Origin: Falsiroseomonas stagni DSM 19981
GTDB taxonomy: Bacteria; Pseudomonadota; Alphaproteobacteria; Acetobacterales; Acetobacteraceae
Assembly: GCF_900114315.1 (NCBI RefSeq)
Contig: NZ_FOSQ01000008.1
Location: 186,001 to 250,000 of the forward strand
Reading direction: 5' to 3'
Length of the DNA: 64,000 bases
Below the pieces are notes generated by a model. It was not told where the DNA came from. It ran no database searches and worked only from the letters and a program-made list of their open reading frames with translations. A program made the translations under genes and the position numbers. Positions 45,799-54,430 of this stretch are shown here, in pieces. Each line of letters begins with the position of its first letter. The first letter of the stretch is position 1.

Positions 45799-46461
45799 TT
45801 AGCTTGGCCGCCCCTCGGGCGCCATGCCATGGCCATGGGCATCCATCTGCATCAGCGCCACCAGCATGGATGCGCGCTCCTCCGGCCCGCGGGCCTCCAG
45901 CAGGGCCTGCTTCTCCCGCGCATCAAAGGGGCAGACCATGCAGAGCGTCGTCACCAGCATGGCGTCGCCGGTGTTCTCGACTGCATCCCAGTTCGCCTCG
46001 ATCCCCCGCGCCTTGAAATAGGGGCGCAGCGCGCCGACCAGTGCCTCCCGGTCGATCCGGGGCTTCTGCCCCACCATCAGGTCCGGCGCGTAGTCGCCAT
46101 ATTCGACCAGCGCGCGCCGGTAGCCGCGGCGCAGGCCCACCTCCTCCATCACCCGGAAGCGGATGACGCCGGTCAGCGTGATCAGGTAGCGCCCGTCATC
46201 CGTCTCCGCGAAGGAGGACAGCCGGCCGAGGCACCCCACCCGGTAGACCTGGCTGCCGACTTCCGTCCGCAGCAGGGCGGGGTCGGGCATCACCATGCCG
46301 AACATCCGCCCGGCGGCCAGGCTGTCCTCCACCATCGCAAGGTAGCGCGGCTCGAAGATGTTGAGCGGCAGCCGGCCTTCCGGCAGCAGCAGCGCGCCGG
46401 AGAGCGGGAAGATCGGGATCTCCGCGGGCAGCTCGTCGAAGGCGGGATGGAAGGGGGGCAT
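45799..46461 (-). CDS. Lon N-terminal (LON substrate-binding) domain protein
   Basis: A 220-residue protein made of a single Lon N-terminal domain: IPIFPLSGALLLPEGRLPLNIFEPRYLAMVEDSL, VGCLGRLSSFAETDDGRYLITLTGVIRFRV. It lacks the ATPase and protease parts of Lon, as expected for this stand-alone family. Function is not established; a role in proteostasis is assumed. ATG at 46461. It lies downstream of a thioredoxin-TPR gene, a frequent alphaproteobacterial pairing. Confidence 0.92.
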   Translation of the reverse strand: MPPFHPAFDELPAEIPIFPLSGALLLPEGRLPLNIFEPRYLAMVEDSLAAGRMFGMVMPDPALLRTEVGSQVYRVGCLGRLSSFAETDDGRYLITLTGVIRFRVMEEVGLRRGYRRALVEYGDYAPDLMVGQKPRIDREALVGALRPYFKARGIEANWDAVENTGDAMLVTTLCMVCPFDAREKQALLEARGPEERASMLVALMQMDAHGHGMAPEGRPS

Positions 46462-46549
46462 CGGTTCCGTTTCCGCCGCCGGGCCAATTCGCCCGGCGGT
46501 CACTATGGCGCCGCGTGTCACCCCGCGCCCCGGGCTGGGGCGGCGATGA

Positions 46550-47497
46550 TCAGCGGAACAGTAGGGTGGAGAGCTTCCGCCGTCCCGCAAGGGTCGCCGG
46601 GTCCGTGAAGCCCCAGGCCTCGAAGAACTTGAGCAACTGCCTGCGCGCCGCTTCCTCGTTCCACGCCTTGTCGCGCTTGATGGCCTCGATCAGCGCATCG
46701 GTCGCCTCGGCCCGCTTGTCCATGGCGTTCAGCGCGACGGCCAGGTCGATCCGCGCGGCGTGATCATCCGGGTCCGCCGCCAGGCGCCGCTCGAACTCGC
46801 CGAGCTTCTCCCGCGCCCTGCGGCCCTCGGCGGCCAGTTCAAGCGCCGATCGGATGGAGGCGATCTCGGCATGGTCGCGGATCTTGGCCGGGACCTGGTC
46901 GATCACCTCCTGCGCCTGCTCCTCCTCCCCCAGCGCCACCAGGCAGCGGGCCATGCCGGCCAGGGCCTCGGCGTTCTCGGGCTCCTGCTCCGCCAGCGCC
47001 GCGAACAGCTCCACCGCCCCGGCATGGTCACCGGCCTCGACCGCCGCCTTGGCTTCCGCCAGCAGGTCGGCCGCCGGGCTCTGGCTGCCCCCCATCTTGA
47101 GGAGGTTCTCGATGAACTTCTTCACCTCCCCTTCCGGCAGCGCGCCCTGGAACAGGTCGGCGATCTGGCCCTGCACGAAGCCGACCACCGTCGGCACCGA
47201 CTGCAGCGGCAGCCCCATCTGCGCCAGCTGCTGGACCAGCTGGCGGTTCTTGTCGATGTCGATCTTGACCAGCTTGACCCGGCCCTGCGCGGCGCGGACC
47301 ACCTTCTCCAGCGTCGGCGTCAGCGTCTTGCAGGGGCCGCACCAGGTCGCCCAGAAATCGACGAGGACCGGCGTTTCCTTGCTGGCCTCCACCACGTCGG
47401 CCATGAAGGTCCGCTGGTCACCGTCCTTGATGACGTCGCCGCCGCCCGGGGAACCGCCGGGCGCCGTCTGGCGGGTCGGGTCGAAGATCACGTCCAT
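46550..47497 (-). CDS. Thioredoxin-TPR chaperedoxin (CnoX-like)
   Basis: A 315-residue protein with an N-terminal thioredoxin domain (active site Cys53-Gly-Pro-Cys56 in WATWCGPCK) and a C-terminal TPR-like helical region (about residues 130-315: AKAAVEAGDHAGAVELFAALAEQEPENAEALAGMARCL). This is the architecture of CnoX/YbbN, which protects proteins from overoxidation and passes them to GroEL. Both active cysteines are present, unlike in E. coli CnoX. ATG at 47497 with GAGGAAA upstream. Confidence 0.92.
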   Translation of the reverse strand: MDVIFDPTRQTAPGGSPGGGDVIKDGDQRTFMADVVEASKETPVLVDFWATWCGPCKTLTPTLEKVVRAAQGRVKLVKIDIDKNRQLVQQLAQMGLPLQSVPTVVGFVQGQIADLFQGALPEGEVKKFIENLLKMGGSQSPAADLLAEAKAAVEAGDHAGAVELFAALAEQEPENAEALAGMARCLVALGEEEQAQEVIDQVPAKIRDHAEIASIRSALELAAEGRRAREKLGEFERRLAADPDDHAARIDLAVALNAMDKRAEATDALIEAIKRDKAWNEEAARRQLLKFFEAWGFTDPATLAGRRKLSTLLFR

Positions 47498-47600
47498 GGC
47501 AGCTTTTCCTCGGTCCGGCCGCGCCCGATGGGCACGGCGAGGGGGGGTTCTTGGTGCATAGATGCGCCACGCGGGCCGCGAAGCAAGCGGGGGGTGGCGT

Positions 47601-48107
47601 TCAGCCCGCCTCCGGCACCGCCAGCAGGGCGGGTTCATGGCCGAGCCCCCGCAGGAAGCGCAGCATGTCCGCGGGCCGGATCGCCGTGGTCATGGTGTTG
47701 GTCAGCGGATGGAAATTCACCCACTCGAACCCCTCCATCAACCCCTGGTCGAACACCACCCGGACCGCGCCGGGCCGGGCATTCACCATGCCGAAGGGCG
47801 TGACCGAGCCCGGTTCCACGCCGAGCTGCGCGCGCAGGTGCTCCGCCTCCGCGAAGGCGCTGCGCGGCGCGCCGGCGGCACGCACCAGCGCGTTGACGGA
47901 GGCGCGGCGTTCCTCCTCCAGCACCAGCAGCAGGAAGGGCCCTTCCCCCTTGGCAGGTCGGAGGAACAGGTTCTTGGAGTGCCCCCCTGGCAGGTCCGGC
48001 CGCAGCGCCTGGCTTTCCGCCACCGTGAAGACCGGCGGGTGGCGCACGGTCCGCGCCTCGATCCCGAGCGCATCAAGCCGGGCGAGCAGGCCTTCGGGTG
48101 TTTCCAT
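47601..48107 (-). CDS. YbaK/ProX-type aminoacyl-tRNA deacylase
   Basis: A 168-residue stand-alone editing domain related to the insertion domain of prolyl-tRNA synthetase: ARTVRHPPVFTVAESQAL, GGHSKNLFLRPAKGEG, VEPGSVTPFGMVNARPGAVRVVFDQGL and NFHPLTNTMTTAI. Family members hydrolyse mischarged Ala- or Cys-tRNA(Pro). The conserved Lys in KNLFLR and the GSVTPFG loop are present. ATG at 48107. It is divergent from the tRNA-Gly gene. Confidence 0.9.
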   Translation of the reverse strand: METPEGLLARLDALGIEARTVRHPPVFTVAESQALRPDLPGGHSKNLFLRPAKGEGPFLLLVLEEERRASVNALVRAAGAPRSAFAEAEHLRAQLGVEPGSVTPFGMVNARPGAVRVVFDQGLMEGFEWVNFHPLTNTMTTAIRPADMLRFLRGLGHEPALLAVPEAG

Positions 48108-48243
48108 GGGCGATCGGGTCCTGGGGATGGCGTTGCCATGCAGCGGACGCATCCTGCCCCTGCGCGCCGCGTTGTCCATGGTCGAGAGGGGGTGCTTGCA
48201 ATCCACCGCCGGCATGGTAGTTACCCGCCACGCCGAACGGAGC

Positions 48244-48318
48244 GCGGGCGTAGCTCAGGGGTAGAGCACAACCTTGCCAAGGTTGGGGTCGAGGGTTCGA
48301 ATCCCTTCGCCCGCTCCA
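48244..48318 (+). tRNA. tRNA-Gly (GCC)
   Basis: A 72-nt cloverleaf plus encoded CCA (48316-48318). The acceptor arms GCGGGCG / CGCCCGC pair perfectly, the D-arm contains TAGCTCAGGGGTAGAGC, the anticodon loop is CTTGCCAAG with anticodon GCC, and the T-arm is GAGGGTTCGAATCCC. The 3' end abuts a gene-poor, decayed region. Confidence 0.98.
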
Positions 48319-48759
48319 GTCGGTTTCCCAACCTCACATTTCCCCGTCCTGAGTAGCGCTGTGAACCGCAGGCTTCATGGGGTTTTTCCGCGCCGGCTTG
48401 AGGGTTGGAGAACGCCACGAACCCGGAGTTCTCTCTCCGGAGGCCCCAAAGTCTCCGAAGCTCGGGGGTGGGGTGATTTACCCTACAAGCTTCAAGCGAC
48501 TGAAATCATTCATATTTTGTGACGGCGAGGTTGGGGCGTTTCCGTATTCCGACCGCCTGCCGGCTGAGCCTGGACGCGCAACTCCCGAGCTTATCTGGCC
48601 CCTTCGCCACCTTCCTCGCCACGCCGAAGCCGTTCCTACAGTGCCCCCGGCCCCAGCAGCACAGACAACAGGCCGGCCTGAATCGCCTCCGAGTTCAGCG
48701 CCTGCCGGCTCATGCGTAAGCGCAGCGACCAGGCCCGCCTTTAGACGCGGCGGGAGGTC
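48319..48759. other. Gene-free region next to tRNA-Gly
   Basis: No supported gene. The base composition is less GC-rich than the flanks, especially near 48480-48540, where runs such as TCATTCATATTTTGTG occur. This is the typical landing zone of an integrated element. I found no intact integrase and no second copy of the tRNA 3' end in the window. Confidence 0.5.
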
Positions 48760-49059
48760 GCCGCCTTGCCGGAACTTACCGCCTCAACACGCGAGGCGGC
48801 GTAGCGCCTCGGCGTCAGTGACACCGCCTTGCGCAAGGCCGGACAGACCAACCGCCTGGCCCGTGAGCCTGACGGGAGTTGGGACATCGACAAGACCCGA
48901 CGCCATCTGGTGGAGACCTCGGACGAACCGCGCGGAACGTATCCGGGCGACGCGGAGCCTCAGCTTGCGCTTGACCGATCCGACCGACCCTGCGGCATGG
49001 CCGCCCAGATGGACGCCTTTGTGCCGTGGCCGCCATCCGCGACGACTGCCGCGCCTTGA
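48760..49059 (+). pseudogene. Remnant of a helix-turn-helix protein
   Basis: The frame reads ALPELTASTREAA, an in-frame TAG (48802), then RLGVSDTALRKAGQTNRLAR and EPDGSWDIDKTRRHLVETSD. The RLGVSDTALRKA stretch followed by a WD-type wing looks like the small HTH proteins found on phages and mobile elements (ARRLGVS...). The stop replaces a residue within the helix and no start with a ribosome site is present, so this is likely a decayed gene. The family assignment is tentative. Confidence 0.4.
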
Positions 49060-49082
49060 TCCTGCTGCCGGCGGGGCACGCC

Positions 49083-49850
49083 TCAGTGGAAGGATCGTCC
49101 CCCGTCGGCAGCCAGCGTCGCGCCGGTCACGTAGGAGGACTCCGCGCTGGTCAGGAACAGGATGGCGCGGGCGATCTCCAGCGGATCTGCCAGACGGCGC
49201 AGGGCGTAATTGCCGACATTGGCCCGGTAGCCATCTGCCATCGGGGTATCGACCATGCCCGGGCAGATGCAGTTCACGCGGATCGCAGGCGCCAACTCCG
49301 CTGCAAGCGCGCGTGAGAGGTTCACCACCCCGCCCTTGGAGGCCGCATACGCCGTGAACCCGGGCGCATTGGGCAACAACCCCTGGGCCGAGCCGATGGT
49401 CACGATGGTGCTGCCGGGGCCTTGGGTCAGCCAGGACAGGCAGGCTCGGACGACGATGTAGGTCCCGGTCAAGTTGACCTCGAGGATCTGGCGCCAGCGG
49501 GCAGCATCGACCTCCGCCACCATGCCGCGGATCATGATGCCGGCGGCGTTCACCACGCCATCGATCCCCCCGAGCGCCGCCGCGCCATCCGCGATGGCGG
49601 CGGCCACGCTCGGCTCGTCCGTGACATCGACGGCGCATGCATGTGCGCCCAGTTCGGCGGCCACCGGGGCGAGGCTGTCGCCCGCGCGGTCCAACAGGAT
49701 CAGCCGCGCCCCTTCTGAGGCGAAGAGCCGCGCCGTGCAGAGGCCGATGCCGGATGCCGCGCCCGTGACGACGATGCGGCGGCCGGCCAGCCTTCCCGCC
49801 GGCAAGGGCGCGCCAGCGCCGGTGGCAGCGGAGTCCCGATCCTCGTTCAT
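49083..49850 (-). CDS. SDR-family NAD(P)-dependent oxidoreductase
   Basis: The 255-residue Rossmann protein has the cofactor motif VVTGAASGIGLCTARLF, NAAGIMIRG, a catalytic Ser in TIGSAQG and Y-x3-K in YAASKGG. The C-terminus, YVTGATLAADGGRSFH, is typical of classical SDRs. The substrate is unknown but probably a hydroxy-acid or alcohol intermediate. ATG at 49850 with AGGAAAC upstream. It diverges from the first LysR gene, with a palindromic operator candidate between them. Confidence 0.93.
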   Translation of the reverse strand: MNEDRDSAATGAGAPLPAGRLAGRRIVVTGAASGIGLCTARLFASEGARLILLDRAGDSLAPVAAELGAHACAVDVTDEPSVAAAIADGAAALGGIDGVVNAAGIMIRGMVAEVDAARWRQILEVNLTGTYIVVRACLSWLTQGPGSTIVTIGSAQGLLPNAPGFTAYAASKGGVVNLSRALAAELAPAIRVNCICPGMVDTPMADGYRANVGNYALRRLADPLEIARAILFLTSAESSYVTGATLAADGGRSFH

Positions 49851-49968
49851 GGCCGTTTCCTGATTCCTCTTCCGGAAATGACGGCCGGGCGCCTCCCGAG
49901 GAAAACCCCGTCGCGGCGGCAGGCTAGGTGTGGGCAGGGGCGCCCGGAAGACCGCGCGCGAGGCTGCC

Positions 49969-49983
49969 ATAACATCGGGTTAT
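49969..49983. promoter_or_regulatory. Palindrome ATAAC-N5-GTTAT, site 1
   Basis: ATAACATCGGGTTAT is a perfect 5-bp-arm palindrome with a 5-bp spacer, the T-N11-A geometry of LysR boxes. It lies in the divergent gap between the SDR gene and the first LysR gene. The remainder of this 338-bp gap has no other recognised feature. Confidence 0.65.
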
Positions 49984-50188
49984 CGCTGGCGGCGGGCTCT
50001 CGGCGCACCGATACCCTAAAGCTACCCGGCATGGTTGCGGGGCGGGTGGCCATAGGTCACCAGTTATAGCGGCGCGCCACAAAGACGGCGGGCCATCGAC
50101 GCAAGGTCGCAACGAACAAGCATAGTCACGCAGGGTTGCCGGCCTTTGACCGGGCAGGCCATGCCGTGGCGCCGGGGAGGAAGTGGCG

Positions 50189-51217
50189 ATGGATCCGCGC
50201 AAGCTCATTCATCTTGTGGCCGTCATTGAGGAAGGCAGCTTCAAGAAGGCTTCGACGAAGGTCGGCGTGTCGCAGCCCGCCCTTTCCACCTCCATCGCGC
50301 GGCTTGAGCACAGCCTCGGCGCGCGGCTGCTTGAGCGCACCTCCCAGGGGGCGACGCCGACGCCACTCGGCGAACTCATCTACGCCCATGCAAGGCTGAT
50401 CCGCGACGAGGTGCAGCGCGCGAAGCACCGACTAAGCGACCAGCGCCAGCGCGATGACGGCACGATCGCGATGGGCACGCTGCCGAGCCTGACGCCGGTG
50501 ATCATGCCGAAGGCGATCTGCCAGTGGCGCCAGCGACACCCCGATCCGGTCCTGCGCATCACGGAGCGGATCCAGGTGGAGGCACTGCTGAGCCTGATCC
50601 GCGGCGAACTCGACTTCATCATCGCGCAGACGGAATGGTATGGCTACATCGAGGGGCTGAGGCAGCGCGTGCTGTTCCGCGACCGGCTGCACGTGATCGC
50701 CCGGCCGGGCCACCCCGCCTTCGCGCTGCCGCAGGTCACATGGTCGGCGCTGGCGCAGTATCCCTGGGTCATCCAGATGGTGGGCCGGCATCGCACGCTG
50801 CTGGAAAAGGCGCTGGCGTCGGATGGCGCGACCATGCCGAGGCAACTCACCGAATGCGGCTCTGTCCCTTGCCTGAAGGCGCTTGTGGCCGGCAGCGACA
50901 GCCTCGCGATGCTGCCCGCTTCCGCGATCGATGCCGAGGTGAGCGAGGGGCGCATCAGGCCGCTGCCGATCGGCGGCCCGCTGCTGAACCGCGACATCGC
51001 CGTGATCTTCCGGGAGCAGTTTCCGCTCACCCCCGCGAGCCGCGAACTGGTCGAGGCGATCGCGGCGGTGGGGTTGGCCGTGGGCGAGGGCCCCGACCCG
51101 TTGTCTGACGCCGGCAAGGCATCGCCGCCGCACCCATGCGAGCAGGTTCCGGCGAGGTTGGTGCCGCCCATGCCCCCGCGACGCGCGCGGGCAGGATCGC
51201 ATAACGCGGCGTTATAG
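50189..51217 (+). CDS. LysR-family transcriptional regulator (first of two paralogues)
   Basis: A 342-residue LTTR. Its N-terminal winged HTH is LIHLVAVIEEGSFKKASTKVGVSQPALSTSIARLEHSLGARLLERT (core KVGVSQPALSTSIARLE, about residues 26-42). The effector domain follows (LLSLIRGELDFIIAQTEWYG). The C-terminal 30 residues are an unconserved Pro/Arg-rich tail. The ATG at 50189 follows GGGGAGGAAG. It is strongly similar along its whole length to the LysR protein encoded at 62747-63658. It probably regulates the surrounding catabolic genes through the repeated ATAAC palindrome. Confidence 0.93.
   Translation: MDPRKLIHLVAVIEEGSFKKASTKVGVSQPALSTSIARLEHSLGARLLERTSQGATPTPLGELIYAHARLIRDEVQRAKHRLSDQRQRDDGTIAMGTLPSLTPVIMPKAICQWRQRHPDPVLRITERIQVEALLSLIRGELDFIIAQTEWYGYIEGLRQRVLFRDRLHVIARPGHPAFALPQVTWSALAQYPWVIQMVGRHRTLLEKALASDGATMPRQLTECGSVPCLKALVAGSDSLAMLPASAIDAEVSEGRIRPLPIGGPLLNRDIAVIFREQFPLTPASRELVEAIAAVGLAVGEGPDPLSDAGKASPPHPCEQVPARLVPPMPPRRARAGSHNAAL
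51201..51215. promoter_or_regulatory. Palindrome ATAAC-N5-GTTAT, site 2
   Basis: ATAACGCGGCGTTAT is a perfect copy of the site 1 palindrome. It lies inside the last codons of the LysR gene, about 184 bp upstream of the next SDR gene. Confidence 0.65.
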
Positions 51218-51398
51218 CGCAGCCGCCCGCCTGCGCCGCGCTGCGATGCCGCCGACGCTTTCCGTGCCAAGGTCGCGCCGTGCAAGGGGAACGCCTGATG
51301 CCGCGCCACAGAGGCCCGTGCCGCCACCGACCACCACCGCGCGCCACCATTGCCGCGCCCCGCACCACCCACAAAGCCCGAACCAACGGATCATCCGC

Positions 51399-52223
51399 AT
51401 GAACCACCTCACCTCCGTCTTCGCGCCGCAGGATTCGGGCGTGCCCCGGGATGCGCGCGACTTCAGCGTCAGCGATCGCGTGGTGATCGTCACCGGCGCC
51501 GGGCAGGGCATCGGGCGGGAATTCGCGCGGCAATACGCGGCCGCCGGCGCCATCCCGATCATCGCCGATCTCGACATCGCCAATGCCAGGCGCGTGGAGC
51601 AGGAGATTGCGCTGGCCGGGGGGCGCGGCCTCGCCCTCCAGGTCGATGTCGGCGACCGCGCCTCACTCGATGCGATGGTCGCGCAGGTGCTCGAGCGCTT
51701 CGGCAGGATCGACGTGCTGGTCAACAACGCGGCGATCTTCTCCGCGCTGAACAAGATGCCCTTCGACCAGATTCCGCTGGAGGAGTGGAACCGGGTGCTG
51801 CACGTCAACATCACCGGCACCTATCTAAGCATCTGCGCCGTGCTGCCCGCCATGCGCCAGGCGGGATGGGGCCGCATCATCACCATCTCCTCCAACGCCG
51901 TGCGCAAGGGCGTGACGAACTACCTGCACTACGTCGCCTCCAAATCGGCGATCATCGGCATGACGAATTCCATCGCGCGCGAGGTCGGCGTGCATGGCAT
52001 CACGGTGAATTGCATCCGCCCAGGGGCCGTCGCCACCGAGGTCGAGCGCGCGGTGAACACCACGCCCGAACGCCGGGCCGCGCAGATGCAGGAACAATGC
52101 CTGCCGCGCGGGATGGTGCCGCCAGATCTGGTAGGCTTGGCGCTGTTCCTCTCCGCCCCGGCATCTGGCTTCATCACCGGCCAGACCATCGCCTGCGACG
52201 GCGGGATGACGCATGGCTGGTAG
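51399..52223 (+). CDS. SDR-family NAD(P)-dependent oxidoreductase
   Basis: The 274-residue Rossmann protein has VIVTGAGQGIGREFARQY, NNAAIF, catalytic Ser in TISSNAVRKG and Y-x3-K in YVASKSAIIG, and a C-terminal FITGQTIACDGGMTHGW. An N-terminal extension of about 25 residues precedes the core. The ATG at 51399 follows a stretch without a clear ribosome site, so the start is less certain. It is followed by a Bug-protein gene. Confidence 0.92.
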   Translation: MNHLTSVFAPQDSGVPRDARDFSVSDRVVIVTGAGQGIGREFARQYAAAGAIPIIADLDIANARRVEQEIALAGGRGLALQVDVGDRASLDAMVAQVLERFGRIDVLVNNAAIFSALNKMPFDQIPLEEWNRVLHVNITGTYLSICAVLPAMRQAGWGRIITISSNAVRKGVTNYLHYVASKSAIIGMTNSIAREVGVHGITVNCIRPGAVATEVERAVNTTPERRAAQMQEQCLPRGMVPPDLVGLALFLSAPASGFITGQTIACDGGMTHGW

Positions 52224-52249
52224 CGACCGACAGCGCAACGACAGCCGGT

Positions 52250-52264
52250 ATAACGCGCTTCTAT
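52250..52264. promoter_or_regulatory. Palindrome ATAAC-N5-(G/T)(T/C)TAT, site 3
   Basis: ATAACGCGCTTCTAT, extended by GTATA / TATAC arms (52248-52266). It lies 97 bp upstream of the Bug-protein gene at 52361 and is a variant of sites 1 and 2. Confidence 0.5.
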
Positions 52265-52360
52265 ACCCGCGCGCTGCGCGCCGATGGTGGCGGCAAATCG
52301 GCACTCCTACGATGCATCGGGCGCTCCGGAAGAAAGCGTTGACCTGAGGGAGGCGAAGCA

Positions 52361-53341
52361 ATGCTCACGCGTAGACATCTGGCTTTCGGTTCGGCCGCCC
52401 TGGCTGCGGCCGGCGCCCTCGGCGCGGCGCCGGCCCGTGCCCAGCAGGCATTTCCCACAAGGCCGGTGAGGATCATCGTCGCGAACCCGCCGGGCGGCGA
52501 TGACGACACGCTCACCCGCTTCATCGCGCAGGCGATGGCGCCCGAGTTCGGGCAGCCGATCGTCGTGGACAATCGCGGCGGCGCCTCGACCACGATCGGC
52601 GGCCTCGCCGCCGCGCAGGCGGAACCCGATGGCTACACGCTGCTGTGCATGCACATGGCGAGCATCATCCAGACCGTGCTGCGTCCGCGGCTGGGCTACA
52701 CCACGGCGAGCTTCGCTCCGATCATCGGTATCGGCGGCTATCCGATGGCGCTGGTGGTGTCCGCGAAATCGGAGATCCGGAGCCTGGCTGACCTCAGGGC
52801 CGCGGCCAGCCGGGGCGATGGCGTCACCTTCGCCAGCGGCGGGCCCGGCACGCTCGGCCATCTCACCGGCGTGCGATTCCTCACCGCCATCGGCGGGCGC
52901 GGCGTGCATGTGCCGTATGGCAACAACCCGCAGGGGCTGCAGGCGCTGGCCGGCGGCTTCACCGAGATGATGTTCCCCTCGGCGCGCGAGGCGGCCGCGC
53001 TGAGCAGCCAGGGGCATATCCGGGTGCTGGCCGTGACCTCGAAGGAGCGCGCCAACAACCTGCCCGACACGCCGACGACCGCCGAGCTGGGCATTCCGCA
53101 GATCGATTCGCGGCTGTGGTACAGCTTTGTCGCGCCGGCCGGCACGCCGGCCGCCATCGTCGCCAAGCTCGGTGACGGCATGGAGAAGGTTGTCCGCTCG
53201 CCCGCCTTCGTCGAGCGCTTCACGCCGCTCGCCTTCCAGGCCGATGTGATCCGGGGTGAGCCGCTGGCGCAGTTCATCGCCGCACAGGCCGCGTTGTTCC
53301 GCACCCTGATCACCGAGAACAACATCCGCCTGACGGAGTGA
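52361..53341 (+). CDS. Bug-family (TctC-like) binding protein
   Basis: A 326-residue periplasmic protein with a Tat-like signal (MLTRRHLAFGSAALAAAG, cleavage near PARAQQ) and Bug motifs RIIVANPPGGDDDTLTRFIAQ, VVDNRGGASTTIGGLAAAQAEPDGYTLL, HVPYGNNPQGLQALAGGF and FVAPAGTPAAIV. It binds a carboxylate-type ligand. Its stop overlaps the start of an AbrB-family permease gene (GTGA), a strong hint that the two form one uptake system. Confidence 0.93.
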   Translation: MLTRRHLAFGSAALAAAGALGAAPARAQQAFPTRPVRIIVANPPGGDDDTLTRFIAQAMAPEFGQPIVVDNRGGASTTIGGLAAAQAEPDGYTLLCMHMASIIQTVLRPRLGYTTASFAPIIGIGGYPMALVVSAKSEIRSLADLRAAASRGDGVTFASGGPGTLGHLTGVRFLTAIGGRGVHVPYGNNPQGLQALAGGFTEMMFPSAREAAALSSQGHIRVLAVTSKERANNLPDTPTTAELGIPQIDSRLWYSFVAPAGTPAAIVAKLGDGMEKVVRSPAFVERFTPLAFQADVIRGEPLAQFIAAQAALFRTLITENNIRLTE

Positions 53342-54390
53342 ACCGGGCGCCCGCGCCCGTGCGGTGGGCATGGCTCATCGCATTTTCGGTCCTGCTGGGG
53401 GCCTCGCTGGCTTGGCTGCGCGTGCCCGCGGCCTTGCTGCTTGGACCGCTGGTCGTTGCTGCCGTGATGGCGATCTGCGGCGCGGCCTGCGTGGTGCCCG
53501 CGCGCCTGTTCAAGGCGACCCATGCGGTGGTCGGCCTGCTGATCGCGCGGTCGCTTTCCGCTGGTACACTGGTTGAACTGCTGAAGGACTGGCCGCTCTT
53601 CCTGGCGGGCGTGCTGTTCGTCGTGGCGGCGAGCAGCGGAATCGGCTGGCTGCTCGCGCGCTGGGCCGTGCTGCCGGGCACCACCGCCGTCTGGGGCGCG
53701 GCGCCGGGCGCGGCGACGGCGATGATCATCATGGCGGGCAGCCAGGGCGCGGATGTGCGGCTCGTCGCCTTCATGCAGTATCTGCGCCTGGTGATGGCTG
53801 TGGTGGTGGCGACCATCGTCGCGGGGTGGTGGACGGGCCTTGGCGTGCCGGCGGCGAACCCGGCCAGCTGGCTCGTCCTGCCGGATCTCACCGCCTTCGC
53901 CGCCACGCTCCTGGTCGCGGCGGTCGGCCTGTTCATCGCCGCCCGGGTCAGCCTGCCCATGGGCTCGCTGCTGATCCCGATGATGCTCGGCGCCGTGATG
54001 GGCAATAGCGGGCTGGTGACCATCGAGCTGCCGCCCTGGCTGCTGGCGCCCACCTATGCCGTGGTGGGCTGGCAGGTGGGATCGCGCTTCGACCGGCCCA
54101 TCGTGCTGCACGCAATGCGCGCGCTGCCGGGGCTGCTGGCGGGCACCGTGGCGCTGGTCGCGCTCTGCGCCGGCTTCGCGGCGCTGCTGGTGGTCTTCGC
54201 GGGGATCGATCCGCTGACGGCCTACCTCGCCACCAGCCCGGGCGGAATCGATTCCGTGGCGATCATCGGCATGGCGGGCGGGGCCGACATGGCCTTCGTC
54301 ATGGCGATGCAGACCGCGCGCTTCCTCTTCGTGATGGCGACGGGCCCCTGGATCGCCCGCGCCGTCGCCAACAGCATCGCGCGGCGATAG
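53338..54390 (+). CDS. AbrB-family membrane transporter (PF05145 type)
   Basis: A 350-residue polytopic membrane protein of the AbrB duplicated-domain family. The internal repeat is visible as two similar halves with Gly/Pro-rich loops: LRVPAALLLGPLVVAAVMAICG and VSLPMGSLLIPMMLGAVMGNSG. GTTAVWGAAPGAATAMIIMAGSQGAD and TSPGGIDSVAIIGMAGGADMAFVMAMQTARFL also correspond. About ten helices are expected. The family is annotated variously as transporter or regulator; coupling to a Bug binding protein supports transport. GTG start. Confidence 0.88.
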   Translation: MNRAPAPVRWAWLIAFSVLLGASLAWLRVPAALLLGPLVVAAVMAICGAACVVPARLFKATHAVVGLLIARSLSAGTLVELLKDWPLFLAGVLFVVAASSGIGWLLARWAVLPGTTAVWGAAPGAATAMIIMAGSQGADVRLVAFMQYLRLVMAVVVATIVAGWWTGLGVPAANPASWLVLPDLTAFAATLLVAAVGLFIAARVSLPMGSLLIPMMLGAVMGNSGLVTIELPPWLLAPTYAVVGWQVGSRFDRPIVLHAMRALPGLLAGTVALVALCAGFAALLVVFAGIDPLTAYLATSPGGIDSVAIIGMAGGADMAFVMAMQTARFLFVMATGPWIARAVANSIARR

Positions 54391-54430
54391 TCGAGGCCGC
54401 GCGCTCTTTTCCCTCGAACAGCGTGCGGCG

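Noticed and set aside
48519-48719. Small open frame in the decayed region after tRNA-Gly
   Set aside because: The product has no recognisable feature and the start codon lacks a ribosome site. The surrounding sequence appears degraded.
50052-50067. A sixth ATAAC-like palindrome (ATAGGTCACCAGTTAT)
   Set aside because: The spacing is one base longer and the left arm is ATAGG, so it does not fit the 15-bp symmetric site well enough.
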